64,000 nt of DNA from contig CM034131.1 in the NCBI GenBank assembly GCA_019914995.1, forward strand, positions 558,001-622,000, read 5' to 3'. Shown piece after piece: positions 13,784 through 24,588 of the stretch (position 1 is its first letter; the number at the start of each line of letters is the position of its first letter). The DNA is from Acanthochlamys bracteata. Its lineage: Eukaryota > Streptophyta > Magnoliopsida > Pandanales > Velloziaceae. Under the pieces are notes generated by a model, which was given only the letters and a program-made list of their open reading frames with translations, was not told the origin of the DNA and did not search any database. Both the position numbers and the translations under genes were made by a program.

Positions 13784-14077
13784 ACCTCGAAAAAGTTCAA
13801 TACAACTCCAGAAACACAACGCACAGTTACGTTTTAAGATTTCACTCTAAATCATGTACACAGAGCTCCATCTAATATTATAAGAGTAAGGCGTGCCACT
13901 ACACTTTAGCAACCAAATAAAAGAGAAATTAGGATAAAGGAAGTCCTACATAAGTATGAAGTACAAAGTTCATACATTGGGCTCATTGTTCAGTCATTAA
14001 GGCAGTAGTCTGCCTAGAACTACAGCATAGATAAATATCATTTCACTAGAACCATGCCTTTTGCTACGGCAAACTCG
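13784..14077. other. 3' flank of FKBP12
   Basis: About 290 bases that include the probable 3' untranslated region of the minus-strand FKBP12 gene. No other gene seen. Confidence 0.4.
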
Positions 14078-17000
14078 TTACTGCAAGCTAAGGACCTCAA
14101 TCTCAAAGATCAACGGTGAGTTCGGGCGAATTCCCCATGCTGGAAACCCACTAGGCCCATAAGCATAATCTGGGGTACACTGCAAAAACAAAAAAAAAGA
14201 TTTGTTATAATGTCGAAGCCTACATGGGAAAGTTAGAAGCAGGACATGCCTTAGCTTAACATAACCATCTTACTAAAATAAGACCTCTCTCAAGCATGCA
14301 AGATGCTGCTCATAATATGGTCTTGAAAGCAATTATTTGCAGTAAGATGCACATATGCTATCTTCTCTAGTTCTTAACTAGAATTACCTGTATCAAAGTG
14401 TTTGCACAACACAGAGTTACAGGCCTAGACTTTTCCCTTTGGTCCATGCGGCATAGTCAGACTCCTTGATAACTAAGTCAGCCTTCCTCCCAATCTAGCT
14501 ATCCAAGATAGCTAAAGCTTTGTGGCAAAAAGAACTTAAGGAAGAGAGGAACAACACTTGAAAAAAGAGAGCTTTTGGAAAGGAAACTTTACAATGTTTT
14601 GCTTGGTTACAACTCTTGCATGATTATTACAAATGAAGATCTTGTCTTCTTATTTATACCCACTCCATCTTCTCAACCGATGGTAAAAATCACTTTGATT
14701 GGACAGTGGAGAATACTTGATATAGATAGTTCACACATGATATCCATAGAAAAATCTCCAGCTTCTAAAATATCCAAACTAGTCTAGAATATTCATATAC
14801 TCTAGACATGCCCCAAAATATCTTAAGTGTTTAGAATATTCTACCGTACTCTAAACCAACCTTATGTACAAAAAGATTTTGCCAATGCACAAAGACATTT
14901 TACCAAGGCAACAAGGATGGGGAGAGAAGCCAAAATAGCCATACCATGACAATAGTCTAATAAACTGAAGTTTTCATCCACATAAGGTTAGCTACATATG
15001 GTCAATGTTACTTTAGTATGATAGTGATTGAAAAATTAAACAATCATCTACTGGAGCTCGTAAAGTTTAAGATCACGTAAATACTGATGATAACTTCAAT
15101 GCAAAGAACTTATATCGTTCATGGTTCTCTGCATACCTCTTCAACTATACCAAATTGTACACAACTCTACACACAAAAGTCTTCCCATAGGTCTGACAAG
15201 GGGAAACTTACAGAAAGCTAACCTATCGTGTTACCAAGAAAGTATAGACCAGGTCATTCATATTTACTACAAAAGGAATGATTGTGCAATAAGAAAGAAA
15301 AATAGTAATCATCAAAATCTTTGGGATGATGAATCCAATTATTTCTCATGAACTAGCAAGTTTGTAGATCAACATTCATGCATATGTTTTACTGTTTTGC
15401 AAGATCAATTCAATGACTTCCCTGTCAAAAATTCAACTTGGAAAACATCAACTAAGATGTCATTGATTCTCCTCACAGATAAGATACCATCAAAACAAAT
15501 GACAATGTATAACCTACGTTAAGGGTTTGATGCAGAATGGAACCAACAATGCAATTAGTAAAGGACCAGAATTGTTTAGAGATGTATACAACACTGACAG
15601 CTAAAGTTATTATAGAAGCAAGATCCAATTAATAAATCTTAGCAAGAAATAAATCATTACAACAAAAACTTTACCTCAAGACGAGCAATTTCTCCAACTT
15701 GCATGTCCATGACACCTTCATCCCATCCTAAACAAACACAAGAATTACCATACCTCATCAACTAGAACAGATAAGCATAATGCAGCATTCACATTCAGTA
15801 ATCACCTGCTAATAATATTAGTGTCTTCACATATTAATGAGGCCTACTAATATTCAGCCAAAGAACAGAAGTAAGAAGGAACCTATTAAAATCCTATTAG
15901 TTTTGACAAGGCTATGCAAATACGGAGGTCCAGGCTGTACGACATACACACAAAGCAGCTATGGTTGACATAGGCATTGCATTTTAAAAAGAGCTAAACA
16001 CACATCCAACCATCTTAAATACAAAATCTCAAATGAAACAAGCTCCATAACAGAGCTAAGTAATCATTCTCAGATTTATGTGCGGAAGAAGAATGAAAGA
16101 TAACAAACAAGCATTAGTACCTTTGATAACAGAACCAAGCCCAATCTTAAACGTGAAAGGCTGCTGCCCAGGATCCTTTGTGCTGAGACCACATTAAAAG
16201 ACGGACGGGATCAGGTTTAATGAAGACAGTTTCAGTAATTTGCCTTAATTTTTAATATAATATCATATTAAAAGGAATAAGCAAGAAAGACAGGATATTA
16301 GCCTATACCTCCAAAACTTTTTGGAGAGATCCCCATCCTTACCTGCACAGCAACAAAATTATTGAGGACATAATGCGTTTGAAATAGCAACAAACCAGAT
16401 CGGCATATCATAGGCAGTACAGATCAGCTCTAATCATACAACAGATTAATGGAACAGATTTCTACATCCTGAAAAGAGAGCACTCGCTCGTCAAATTACA
16501 CAGCAATACAGTAAAAAATCGAAACACATTTAGCAACAAGACTGAACCAAAATTTAAAACTTTTTCTCCAAAACTATTGTGGAGATCCCTGTCCTTACCT
16601 CCAAAGCAACCAAATTTTAGTGACATAAGGCGTTTGAAATAGAAAAGAACCAGATCGGTATACCATAGGCAGATAGATCAGCTCTAATCATAAACAGATG
16701 AATGGAACAGATTTCTACGTTTGGAAAAGACGGTACTTGCTAATTGCACAACAATAAAGTAAAAATTCCAAACACAGAATTCATAACGATACAGAACCAA
16801 ATTTAAAACTTTTTCCCTAAATGACAAAAAATCACATCCTTCTCACATCAGAATATCCAGTTGATCGATCTAGAGGAAGTTATTTCCACAAACCATGATT
16901 TTCAGTCACGATCTCATGAAACCCTAATCGATGCGAATTTAACTGAATAAACAATTTCCCCAAAAAATTAAAAACTTAAAACAAAAATGGTTCTGTTTTG

Positions 17001-17301
17001 ATGACCAGATACGTTCGATCAACTAAAACCGGGTTTCTACATCATAATCAAATAGAACAAAAAAAGAAATCACCAAGGCCACTGATGATGAAAACTATCA
17101 ACAACAGATGCAACCCAATTTCCAGAAAACCGAATTCCTAATAACTTCTATCGTACTGAAATAAAACACATAACCAACAAAAAAAAACAGAAACTAACGG
17201 GGAATTAGATTACCGAAACCGGTGCAGTGAACAGTAACACTCTGGCCGTTGGTCGGCTTAGGACCATTTCCAGCTTTCAGGATCTGCTTCTGAACTCCCA
17301 T
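14078..17301 (-). CDS. FKBP12: FKBP12-type peptidyl-prolyl cis-trans isomerase, 112 aa
   Basis: Small cytosolic immunophilin: it isomerises Xaa-Pro bonds and is the receptor family for FK506 and rapamycin. Exons in transcript order: 17301-17214, 16342-16309, 16182-16121, 15727-15675, 14179-14078; all join in frame to 112 residues, the usual length of plant FKBP12. The start is the ATG of MGVQKQILKAG; the frame stays open upstream but that part looks like leader. Visible family blocks are VTVHCTGFG, a pocket segment KIGLGSVIKGWDEGV (about 53-67), DYAYG (83-87) and the C-terminal FEIEVLSLQ. Cys26 and Cys80 are both present; in plant FKBP12 this pair is reported to form a disulfide that lowers drug binding. 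Exon 2 is only 34 nt. Intron 1 holds a decayed copy of exon 2 and intron 4 a solo-LTR-like insertion. Confidence 0.95.
14399..14897 (-). mobile_element. Solo-LTR-like copia fragment in FKBP12 intron 4
   Basis: Read on the minus strand, the block starts with TG near 14870-14897 and ends CACTTTGATACA at 14399. It contains AGAATATTCTA motifs, a TATA-like GGGTATAAATAAGA at about 14648-14661, and a T/C-rich downstream part, the layout of a Ty1/copia LTR (U3-R-U5). No internal gag-pol sequence is next to it. No clean 5-bp target duplication was found, so the outer ends are approximate. Confidence 0.45.
16309..16815 (-). repeat. Tandem duplication of about 255 bp covering FKBP12 exon 2
   Basis: Unit 1 (about 16309-16565) contains the functional 34-nt exon 2. 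Unit 2 (about 16566-16815) repeats the same order of landmarks: the exon-like block, a CATAAGGCGTTTGAAATAG stretch, ACCAGATCGG, GATCAGCTCTAATCAT and AACAGATTTCTAC, ending in AATTTAAAAC. The exon copy at 16566-16598 is 33 nt, so it is out of frame, and it has lost the GTATAG donor. Confidence 0.8.
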
Positions 17302-19020
17302 CGCAACCGCTCTACCGATCGCCGCCAGCCTGCACTCGGTTATCTCTCTCGTTCGCCCGAACACTCTCTTGCTAACGCTAACGCGTAAGAATGAAAGACA
17401 CGTGACCTTTTTAAGTAGTGTTTTCTTAAATATACTAGCGACCACGATTTGTCGCTTAAGCGGTTAAAAATAGTTAGCATTTAATGGTATCTATAGTCCT
17501 ATTTTTTATTAAAAAATTATATTATTAATAAATTTATATTTATATATATAGAATATTATTTATGTTAAACTTCAGATAATTTTTATATTTAAAACTTCTT
17601 ACTTTAATCATTTTTAGACATTCATAAAATAGTTGCGTTGAGGTGAGTTTTTGCGTTTGGCATCACGTTCAAAAAACTATTTTTTAATTTTTATATTTTT
17701 TAATATATATTTTATAAATATATAAAAATTTTATTTAAAAATTTAAAAAATATAAAAAATTTTACGGAATAAAATTTTTTTAAATAAAAAAATATAATTT
17801 ATTTTTCAAAAAAAATAAAAATATTTTTTATTTAAAAAATTTTTTTTATAAGTAATTTCAAACGCACCATCAGATAATTTCTAAGTTTTAGCATTAGAAC
17901 AAGGCTATAAGCTAAAAGTCACAAGTCAATCAAAATTATTTTTGATGTTAGCTACTAAATATTAGATTAATAATAATTTTCGTTAGTTCTTGGATATGAA
18001 TTTTTTGTGGTTTTCAACTAACTCCTGATTTTTCCACAAGACTAGTTGCTAGTTGCTTTAAATCTTATAGTTATTAGCTGCTAATCATTTTCAACTAATG
18101 CTATTAATTAGTTAGGAGATGTTTAACGCTGTTTAAACTTAAAAACAGTATAAATTAAAAAATTATGACTTTTTAAAAATATTTTATTATTTTAAAGATT
18201 TTAAAGTAATTATATATATAATAAATTTTAAATATAAAATTTATTTATGTATTTAAAATTAAAATTTTTTTAAGTACTGTAGAAGAATTTTTAAGCTTAA
18301 AAATTTGGACAAAAATAAATAAATTATTATAATCAATTCCAAACATCTCATTAGTAGTTATTAGTATAATCAATCGCATTAAGTTAGAACTATCGACTAA
18401 CATTTTTTTGGTGTGTTTTAGAGTAATAAGGTCTTAAAAGAGCTACTTATTATCAGACTTATAAACTATTAGCGACCAATACTTGAATCAATTACCCAAA
18501 TTTAGCATTAATAATTGTTATTTCGTGCCTGTTTGACATTATTTATAGAGATATATTATGTCTCCTTCTTAATTTTTTATTTTTAGAAAAAAATCACAAT
18601 ATTTTAGAAGTTTTAAGCATTTTGAAAATATTAAAAATTATATATATAATTTAATATGTTTATATTTTTATTTTTAAGTGCAAACTAATAGAATTTATTT
18701 AAAACTAGTAATAAGAAATTTACTAAAATTTTTTATTTTAAACAATTTCGGTCGTCTACTTTCATCATCAAAGCTAAAATTTGCTCCACTACCAAATTTT
18801 TATAACGTGCAAATCAAACCAAAACTAATTTATTTGCTCGATAATAAACTATAATTAGAATAATTTGCAGAAATTCCCACTTACTAAACAGCAAATCAAA
18901 CTCTTTCAAAATTAATGCTTCTTTCGTATTTTTAGCAAAACGCGATTGGAACGCAGGTGTAATTCCATTGGCTGAGCTCATTTTTCGGAATTAAACCTTG
19001 TCATTTTTAGCAAAATTCCC
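17302..19020. other. Intergenic region between divergent FKBP12 and DUF7870 genes
   Basis: AT-rich stretch with one clear family-A repeat (17653-17866) and several degenerate AT blocks near 18140-18300 and 18540-18720. The FKBP12 leader lies at its left edge and the DUF7870 promoter at its right edge. No coding region is supported. Confidence 0.45.
17653..17866 (+). repeat. AT-rich MITE-like repeat, family A
   Basis: Starts GCGTTTGGCATCACG and ends TTTCAAACGC. Its interior is close to the 13565 copy, with the block AAAAATTTTATTTAAAAA in the same place. Confidence 0.6.
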
Positions 19021-19024
19021 CTTC

Positions 19025-19032
19025 ATATATAT
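19025..19032 (+). promoter_or_regulatory. Candidate TATA box of the DUF7870 gene
   Basis: TATATATT followed by C-rich sequence. A start about 30 bases downstream would give a leader of roughly 460 nt containing both upstream ORFs. No transcript data. Confidence 0.35.
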
Positions 19033-19196
19033 TCCCACCATTCTCGATCCATTCTCATTCCCAAAAACCCAATCCATCAAACTCACCCAAAAATATCCTT
19101 CAATTTAATTTTAATTTTTTTTTTTTTTTGTTTCAATTCATCGTCCTCTATAAAATTGTGAATTAACAAGAAGCAGCCCTCGGATCGGTGGTAGAG

Positions 19197-19205
19197 ATGC
19201 GTTAA
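19197..19205 (+). CDS. Minimal upstream ORF (Met-Arg-stop)
   Basis: GAGATGCGTTAA sits 65 bases before the longer upstream ORF, in the presumed leader of the DUF7870 gene. Two-codon ORFs can act as start-stop elements that hold ribosomes. Its use depends on where transcription starts. Confidence 0.3.
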   Translation: MR

Positions 19206-19269
19206 ATCGGATCGCAACCGTCGATTTGAGAGTCTGTTGAGCTGATCTAGTCACTACGGCAACTCCGCC

Positions 19270-19380
19270 ATGGACCCTCGCCGTTTAGGGCAGTTGATTC
19301 TTCTTTGTCTCCGTTCTCAATCCTCTCGTGTTGCCCTTGTGGGTGGTAATCACACCGCTGCCCGTTTCTGTACTCGCTAA
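19270..19380 (+). CDS. Upstream ORF, 36 aa, candidate conserved-peptide uORF
   Basis: The ATG is in a strong plant context (CGCCATGG) and opens a 36-codon frame ending in TAA, 137 bases before the main ATG. The peptide begins MDPRRLGQLILLCLRSQSS and ends AARFCTR. It is unusually well formed for a leader: a basic-hydrophobic N-terminal half and a Gly/Arg/Cys-containing tail. From memory, methyltransferase-like genes of this family are among the Arabidopsis genes annotated with conserved peptide uORFs; I could not verify this. If conserved, it would probably regulate translation of the downstream enzyme in cis, for example by stalling ribosomes at termination. Confidence 0.6.
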   Translation: MDPRRLGQLILLCLRSQSSRVALVGGNHTAARFCTR

Positions 19381-19517
19381 TCTTACGACCATTCTCATTT
19401 CTCCTCTCCCTCTCTCTTTATTCCTTCCTCACACAATCAATCAACAAACAAACAAACATTCTCTCTCCTTTCTTTTTCTCTCTCTAAACTCGCGTGAGAA
19501 TATCATCACTCACGAAC

Positions 19518-20603
19518 ATGAAGAAGGTCACGGCCGTTGATATGGAACCCCATCGCCTTGTGATTAGAATTCCTTCGCCAAGGCTCGCCCGCCTCGTCGC
19601 GAAGTCAGCGATACTGACGCTCGCTGTTATCACTTTTTCTTACCTCCGTGCTGTCGCTATTGCCGCTGTACACGGCGGTGCAATCGCCGATGCTTTTGAT
19701 GCAGGCATTGATTTTGATTTGCTGCCTTCGACGCTTTATGATCTCGAGCAAGACGGCGTTCTCAAGCCAGACCACCAGCTCGCGGTCCTCGTATGTGACC
19801 AAAATTTTCAACTTGAATACGGTAAATTCGAAGTCGTCTCTTGCGAGAAAATCTTGGAGTTCCCTGATGAATCCATTGATTTCATCTTCAATGCCGGTGA
19901 GCAATGCAACGCAGTTTATCAGAAGATTAGAACCGGCGGCGTTGTTTCTTTCACAGTGGGAAAAAGTCCGGCGGACTCGCTACTCCCTACGGGTTTTCGG
20001 GTGGTTTATTTCCGACGCAGGTTAGGGCCACCAGTTATCGCTTTGAAGAAGACAAACGAGAGATTGGCAGCACCAGGGAGACGGCGCCTGCTATCAGTCC
20101 CTCAAGCGAAGAAAGCAGCACTCGACGGACTCGAAGACGCATTATTGGAACCACCGGCAACGAAGACGCGTCAACAAAGGAGGACAAGGTATTTGCCAGA
20201 ACTCACCGGAGATTCATTGGGAGCTTACCCTCGAAGGGTTTTCATCGACGTAGGAGGCAGAAGCGCAGGATGGTTCGAGAAACATTACCCGAAAAGGGGA
20301 CACGAGTTCGAGGTGGTTCAGCTGGAAGCGGCTAAGGGATCTGAGGCTGCAGCAGGAGGAATCGCAGAATGGTTGCAGAAGAACGTTAAGGAGGAAGAGT
20401 ATGTCGTCGTGAAGGCGGAAGCGGAAGCAGCGGAGGAGATCATTCGCGAGAAAGCTGTCGTCCTTGTTGATGAGTTGTTCCTCGAGTGCAGGCACCAGTG
20501 GCAACAAGGTCGTCGTCGTGGTCGCCGAGCTTACTGGGAATGCCTTGCTCTGTACGGGAAACTTCGGGATCAGGGCATTGCCGTCCACCAATGGTGGGGT
20601 TGA
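19518..20603 (+). CDS. DUF7870 / SAM-dependent methyltransferase-like protein, membrane anchored, 361 aa
   Basis: Intronless frame of 361 residues starting MKKVTAVDMEPHRL. A second in-frame ATG (19542) could also serve; the first is chosen as the outermost ATG. Residues about 25-48 form one hydrophobic segment after a basic Arg/Lys region, suggesting a type II signal anchor facing the secretory lumen. A first domain follows (LPSTLYDLEQDGVL, then VLVCDQNF). The C-terminal half has the DUF7870 signature: ELTGDSLGAYPRRVFIDVG, then WFEKHYP and the ending HQWWG. The fold is Rossmann-like and distantly related to methyltransferases. The glycine-rich SAM loop is not canonical, so catalysis is uncertain. 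The protein is close in type to plant genes linked to cambial growth, but that link is from memory. The 5' leader carries two upstream ORFs. Confidence 0.8.
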   Translation: MKKVTAVDMEPHRLVIRIPSPRLARLVAKSAILTLAVITFSYLRAVAIAAVHGGAIADAFDAGIDFDLLPSTLYDLEQDGVLKPDHQLAVLVCDQNFQLEYGKFEVVSCEKILEFPDESIDFIFNAGEQCNAVYQKIRTGGVVSFTVGKSPADSLLPTGFRVVYFRRRLGPPVIALKKTNERLAAPGRRRLLSVPQAKKAALDGLEDALLEPPATKTRQQRRTRYLPELTGDSLGAYPRRVFIDVGGRSAGWFEKHYPKRGHEFEVVQLEAAKGSEAAAGGIAEWLQKNVKEEEYVVVKAEAEAAEEIIREKAVVLVDELFLECRHQWQQGRRRGRRAYWECLALYGKLRDQGIAVHQWWG

Positions 20604-22298
20604 TGGTAGAAGAAAACGCGAAGCTAGTGCGTAGATATGATCGATCATGGATCACTGCACCTGATCTATCGTAAAAATTTATATGTATAAGAAAGGAGAG
20701 AGAAGACAGAGAGTTTGTAGTAATTTAAATGGTATTGAGATGTTAGGGAAAACGGTAAGAGAGAGCAGAGAGGAGAAGTGGTAAGTTGGTGTGCGCAGTT
20801 TCTCTATATGTGTGTGTGTTTGTTTTAATTCACTTTGGATGATTTAATAAGTGGGATCAATCAATTGGGTTAAATTTTGGGTGTCTGAACTGTGAAGATA
20901 TGGTAATAAAACTTTATATTTGGATTTTTTAATTTTGTTTTCGGTCTGTGGTTTGGCAGCAGCTGAAAATTAAGATTTTTCAACGTTGTATGGTAACTAT
21001 ATTTATTTTGTTCTTATTCTACTCTTTGCATTCGTTTCTTTTTCCACATGAAGAAGGAAATACTGATCATTTAGTTTTTTGGATATTAAGAAAATAGTGA
21101 TCATTGAAGTATCTCAATGTTGGATGACTGTAAATTATCACGATTTTGTTTAAGGTCATTAAAGTAGATGTCATAAAATTAAAAACTCGATTTTAACTTA
21201 AATTTGTCAAGTTACTGACTTTTTAAAAAGTTTTTAATTTTAAATTATAGTTGTCAAATCGAACCACATGTCAATCTAAAAAGCTCTCTAAGTTGATATC
21301 CAACGGATTAATAAGGGACTGTCTGCCACTACTTATCATAAGCATAAGTAATTTTTCAATTTTTTAAAAATATTTTTAATATATATTTTATAAATATTTA
21401 AAAATTTAGATAGTATAAAAAAATTTTACAAAATAAAATTTTTTTATTACATATTTTTATTTTTTTAAAAATAACAAAAAATAGAACTTATTTTAAAAAA
21501 AATAAAAATATTTTTTATTTCAAAAAAATTTTATTCTATAAATATTATCAAACGCCTCCTAAATAAAGATTGAAATTCAGAAGCCGTTCACCGGAGCAAC
21601 AATAGCACCACCAAAGAAATTGTTTGGAATCCATCGAGCGACCTAGTTGAAACAAATAACTATAAAGAATACCATCACGAAGAGAGCCAAAACAACATTA
21701 AGAACGAAATATCAACAGAGTTAAACTATAGCTGCCGGAATTTCGAAGGAGCAGTATTGGTTTCTTACAAATGGAGATATTTGTCGTAGAGAAAAGATAG
21801 AAAAACTACTAAAAAACAAAGGTAAGCAAAACACAAATATATTAAAATTAATTTTCATATATAATTTTTACTGACTAGCTTATACTTATATTTTCACAAT
21901 GTCGCACCCCGACATCAAATTTTCAAGCACTATTGGTTAAACTAATATTATTTGATCCATAGTAAATTAAAGAGAAAATATCAGATTATATTTTGAAACT
22001 ATATGTAACTTAAACTCATTATATATAAGTTATATATATTGTCACGTATAAATTTTAGTCATCAATAATTATTTATTATCATATTCACAATTTCATCCTC
22101 ATTTACTCAATTGTTTCACATGTAAATTTTAAAACGTTACTTGGGAGTTGGGACAACTTAGATAACACAAAGGATTACACACACTGACAAAGACAGCTCA
22201 TCATAACTCGTGATACTGACGACTTTCTTCAGCACCACCCGTGAACTGCAAAGAACTGAAAACTACAAACAACAACAACATCGCTCACATCAATCAGC
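20604..22298. other. Intergenic region with one AT-rich repeat
   Basis: The first part is the likely 3' untranslated region of the DUF7870 gene, with a short TG run near 20811-20821. It is followed by a family-A repeat and the 3' flank of the minus-strand protease. No coding region seen. Confidence 0.45.
21330..21556 (+). repeat. AT-rich MITE-like repeat, family A
   Basis: Core TTTTTAATATATATTTTAT and right end ATCAAACGCC are clear. The left end (near ACTTATCATAAGC) no longer has the GCGTTTG form. Confidence 0.5.
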
Positions 22299-23742
22299 TC
22301 AGCTGCAGAGCTCACGCGCAAACCCAACGCGGGCGTTGGCAACATCAACGAGCACTCTATGGTTCTGCTGCTGCAAGTTAGCGATCACGTTCACTACCGT
22401 ATTCACATTCTCCGGCACCGCTGCCATCGCCAAGCAAGCCAATGTACCAGAACTACTGTGTATCAAGATATTCTCTACGGGCAAAACCAAATCCATCTTT
22501 TCGAGGTGCAGAACAAATGCGGGCACTTGACTTGCTCCAGAGTAATCGAAACAAGTATCAAACGCGCCCAGACTCGTGTAGTTCCCTGCACCGACTTGTT
22601 TCCGGAACTCGTCACGGAGAACTGCGTAAAGCGGAGCGACGAAACGGGTGATTACGGTGCCTGAGTCGATGATGGTCCCTGCACCGGTGGCAGGATCGAA
22701 AGCGAGTGAGTTTGTAGGAATGGAGAGTTGCGTGCGGCCGATAGATATTCCTGTAAGATTTACGTAGAAGAGGGATGGACGGTGAGGATTGCGGAGGAGC
22801 GGAGTTGTACGCATGCTTCGCGGTTGGTTTGCAGGACCGAGACGGAGAGAGCCGGAGAAGTAGTATGACCTGAAGCTTGGCAAACAGTAGGAGAACACTC
22901 CCTGTTCCAGTATTTTGTAAGTATACAAAACCAAATTTTAATCATCATTCATGGACGATAAATTATATCAAGATTTTGTTGGAAATTGTTCGCGTAAAAT
23001 TTGGGAATCATAACATTTGTACCTGGTAGAGTGAACCAGTTTGAGATAGAAGAGAAGTAGGACCTCTTCCAAGTCCAAGCAACCCTTGTTTAGGGAATGA
23101 GTTACCTGCAGCAACTGAGTTAACGCAACCAAATGTATAGTTGCCAACAACATCTTTACCAAGCATCAACGAGTCCTGCACCACTGCCGCCGCGAAGCTC
23201 GAATCGCCGCCATACGACATGTTAAACACGCACGCCGCTGAAGCCGGTGCAGTGCAAGCTTGTCCGCCGAACTGCGTGCACCAAGGTGAAGAGCAGTAAT
23301 GCGCTGTATAAGTTGAAGAAGCCGCTTGCAAGAATACCTTCGATGAAGGGCAGCCTACGCACCCACTGCATGGAACCCATGAAGCATCAGCGCCTGTATC
23401 GAGTGCCATGAACATGGTCTGACCTGGTGTTCCAAGCTTTGTTCTAACGACGTAGTTCGCCGTTTGCATTAGCTGTTGGCCTGAAGCAACCGGAACCGAC
23501 GCAACAAACGAGGTAAGGAATGCGAGTCGAGCAGGGTCTTGTCGAGCAAGAGCGAGTGCCGAGTCGAGACCCGGGGATGGGTTTGTTGGGTTGGAGAAAG
23601 GAGAGCATTTTGAATACACATGGAAGACAGGGAGCTCGTTAGGCTTATGGCTTCTTGAGCATGAAGAGCCGATTGCTGCAGCGGCAGCGGCCGCGGAGAA
23701 GAAGAAGGCGAAGATGACAAGAAATGGTTTGATAGTTCCCAT
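22299..23742 (-). CDS. Secreted pepsin-like aspartic protease (A1, AED3-like), 440 aa
   Basis: Two exons, 23742-23023 and 22901-22299, join at YQ/GVFSYC and give 440 residues ending RELCS. Residues 1-23 form an alanine-rich signal peptide (MGTIKPFLVIFAFFFSAA). A prosegment follows, then the mature protease. Catalytic aspartates are visible as D115 in ALDTGADASW and D319 in IIDSGT. The first motif reads DTGAD where DTGSD is the common form. Cysteine-rich surfaces (VPCSGCVGCPSS, CSSPWC) are typical of atypical plant aspartic proteases of the AED3/nucellin type, which are apoplastic and linked to defence and cell death. At 440 residues it is full length. No plant-specific insert is seen, as expected for this clade. 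The substrate is unknown. Confidence 0.9.
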
Positions 23743-23883
23743 ATTTGGTACGATTGAGTGGATATGCAATTTAGTTTTGGTGTTGCTGGAGTTTCAATGC
23801 TTATATTGATCTTTCACAACGAAGTTGAATTACAAAATTATCCACTGATAATGAAACTTTGAATTATTGCGTTTATTTCTCTA

Positions 23884-23898
23884 TAATATATATATATC
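23884..23898 (-). promoter_or_regulatory. Candidate TATA box of the aspartic protease gene
   Basis: Alternating TATATATATAT read on the minus strand, about 145 bases before the ATG at 23742; the spacing fits a leader of roughly 110 nt. Confidence 0.35.
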
Positions 23899-24157
23899 CT
23901 ATTCAGTTATATCCATGCATCAACAAAACACTCATAGCTGTTCATTTTGTCAGTTCTGTTCATTTTCCTTGCCCGTAGACCAGTGTCTTGCAATATCTTG
24001 TCCCTTTCCCATAATTCCATCTTTCATAATTTGTTCTGCGAAGGAATTATATATAACACTTCTTTACTACATAAATTCTTATATCGCTTATCATTGCTTT
24101 CTCTACATCTCCCGTAGAATTGGATAGCTATTCCAACACATAGCTGATAGGAAAGGA

Positions 24158-24397
24158 GCGTTTGAAAATACTTATAAAATAAAATTTTTTTAAAATAAAA
24201 AATATTTTTTTAAAAAATAAATTTTATTTTTTTTATTTTTAAAAAATAATAAAAATATGTAATAAAAAAATTTCATTTCTAAAATTTTTTTACACTTTTT
24301 AAATTTTTAAATAAATTTTTTATATATTTATAAAATATATATTAAAAAATATAAAATAGATAAAAATTAATAAGTAATTTTTTGCTACGCCAAACAC
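24158..24397 (-). repeat. AT-rich MITE-like repeat, family A, inverted copy
   Basis: Opposite orientation to the 13565 copy: it starts GCGTTTGAAAATACTTATA and ends CTACGCCAAAC, with the core present as ATAAAATATATATTAAAAA. Confidence 0.55.
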
Positions 24398-24588
24398 ACA
24401 CTTAAACGGCTTGTTAAACCAACCAAATCAACACTCTGATCCAACTCAGACGAGGCGCTAACGCACTTAATAAATTAACTAGTCTATTTTTCGCTTGATC
24501 AAACACATAGCCTCTTTGCTATTAATCTAAACCTACTTTTATTTGGGAATCGTTTCTGATAACTCCACTACTAGGCTAAGCCGCTAAG

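Noticed and set aside
20214-20648. 144-codon minus-strand frame over the DUF7870 gene
   Set aside because: It is the antisense shadow of a real plus-strand coding region with better family support.
22210-22664. Plus-strand frames of about 100 codons over the aspartic protease
   Set aside because: They are antisense to the protease exon, whose catalytic motif and splice structure are clear.
23867-24127. 86-codon plus-strand frame in the protease promoter region
   Set aside because: No homology, no splice partners, and it overlaps the likely TATA region of the opposite-strand gene.
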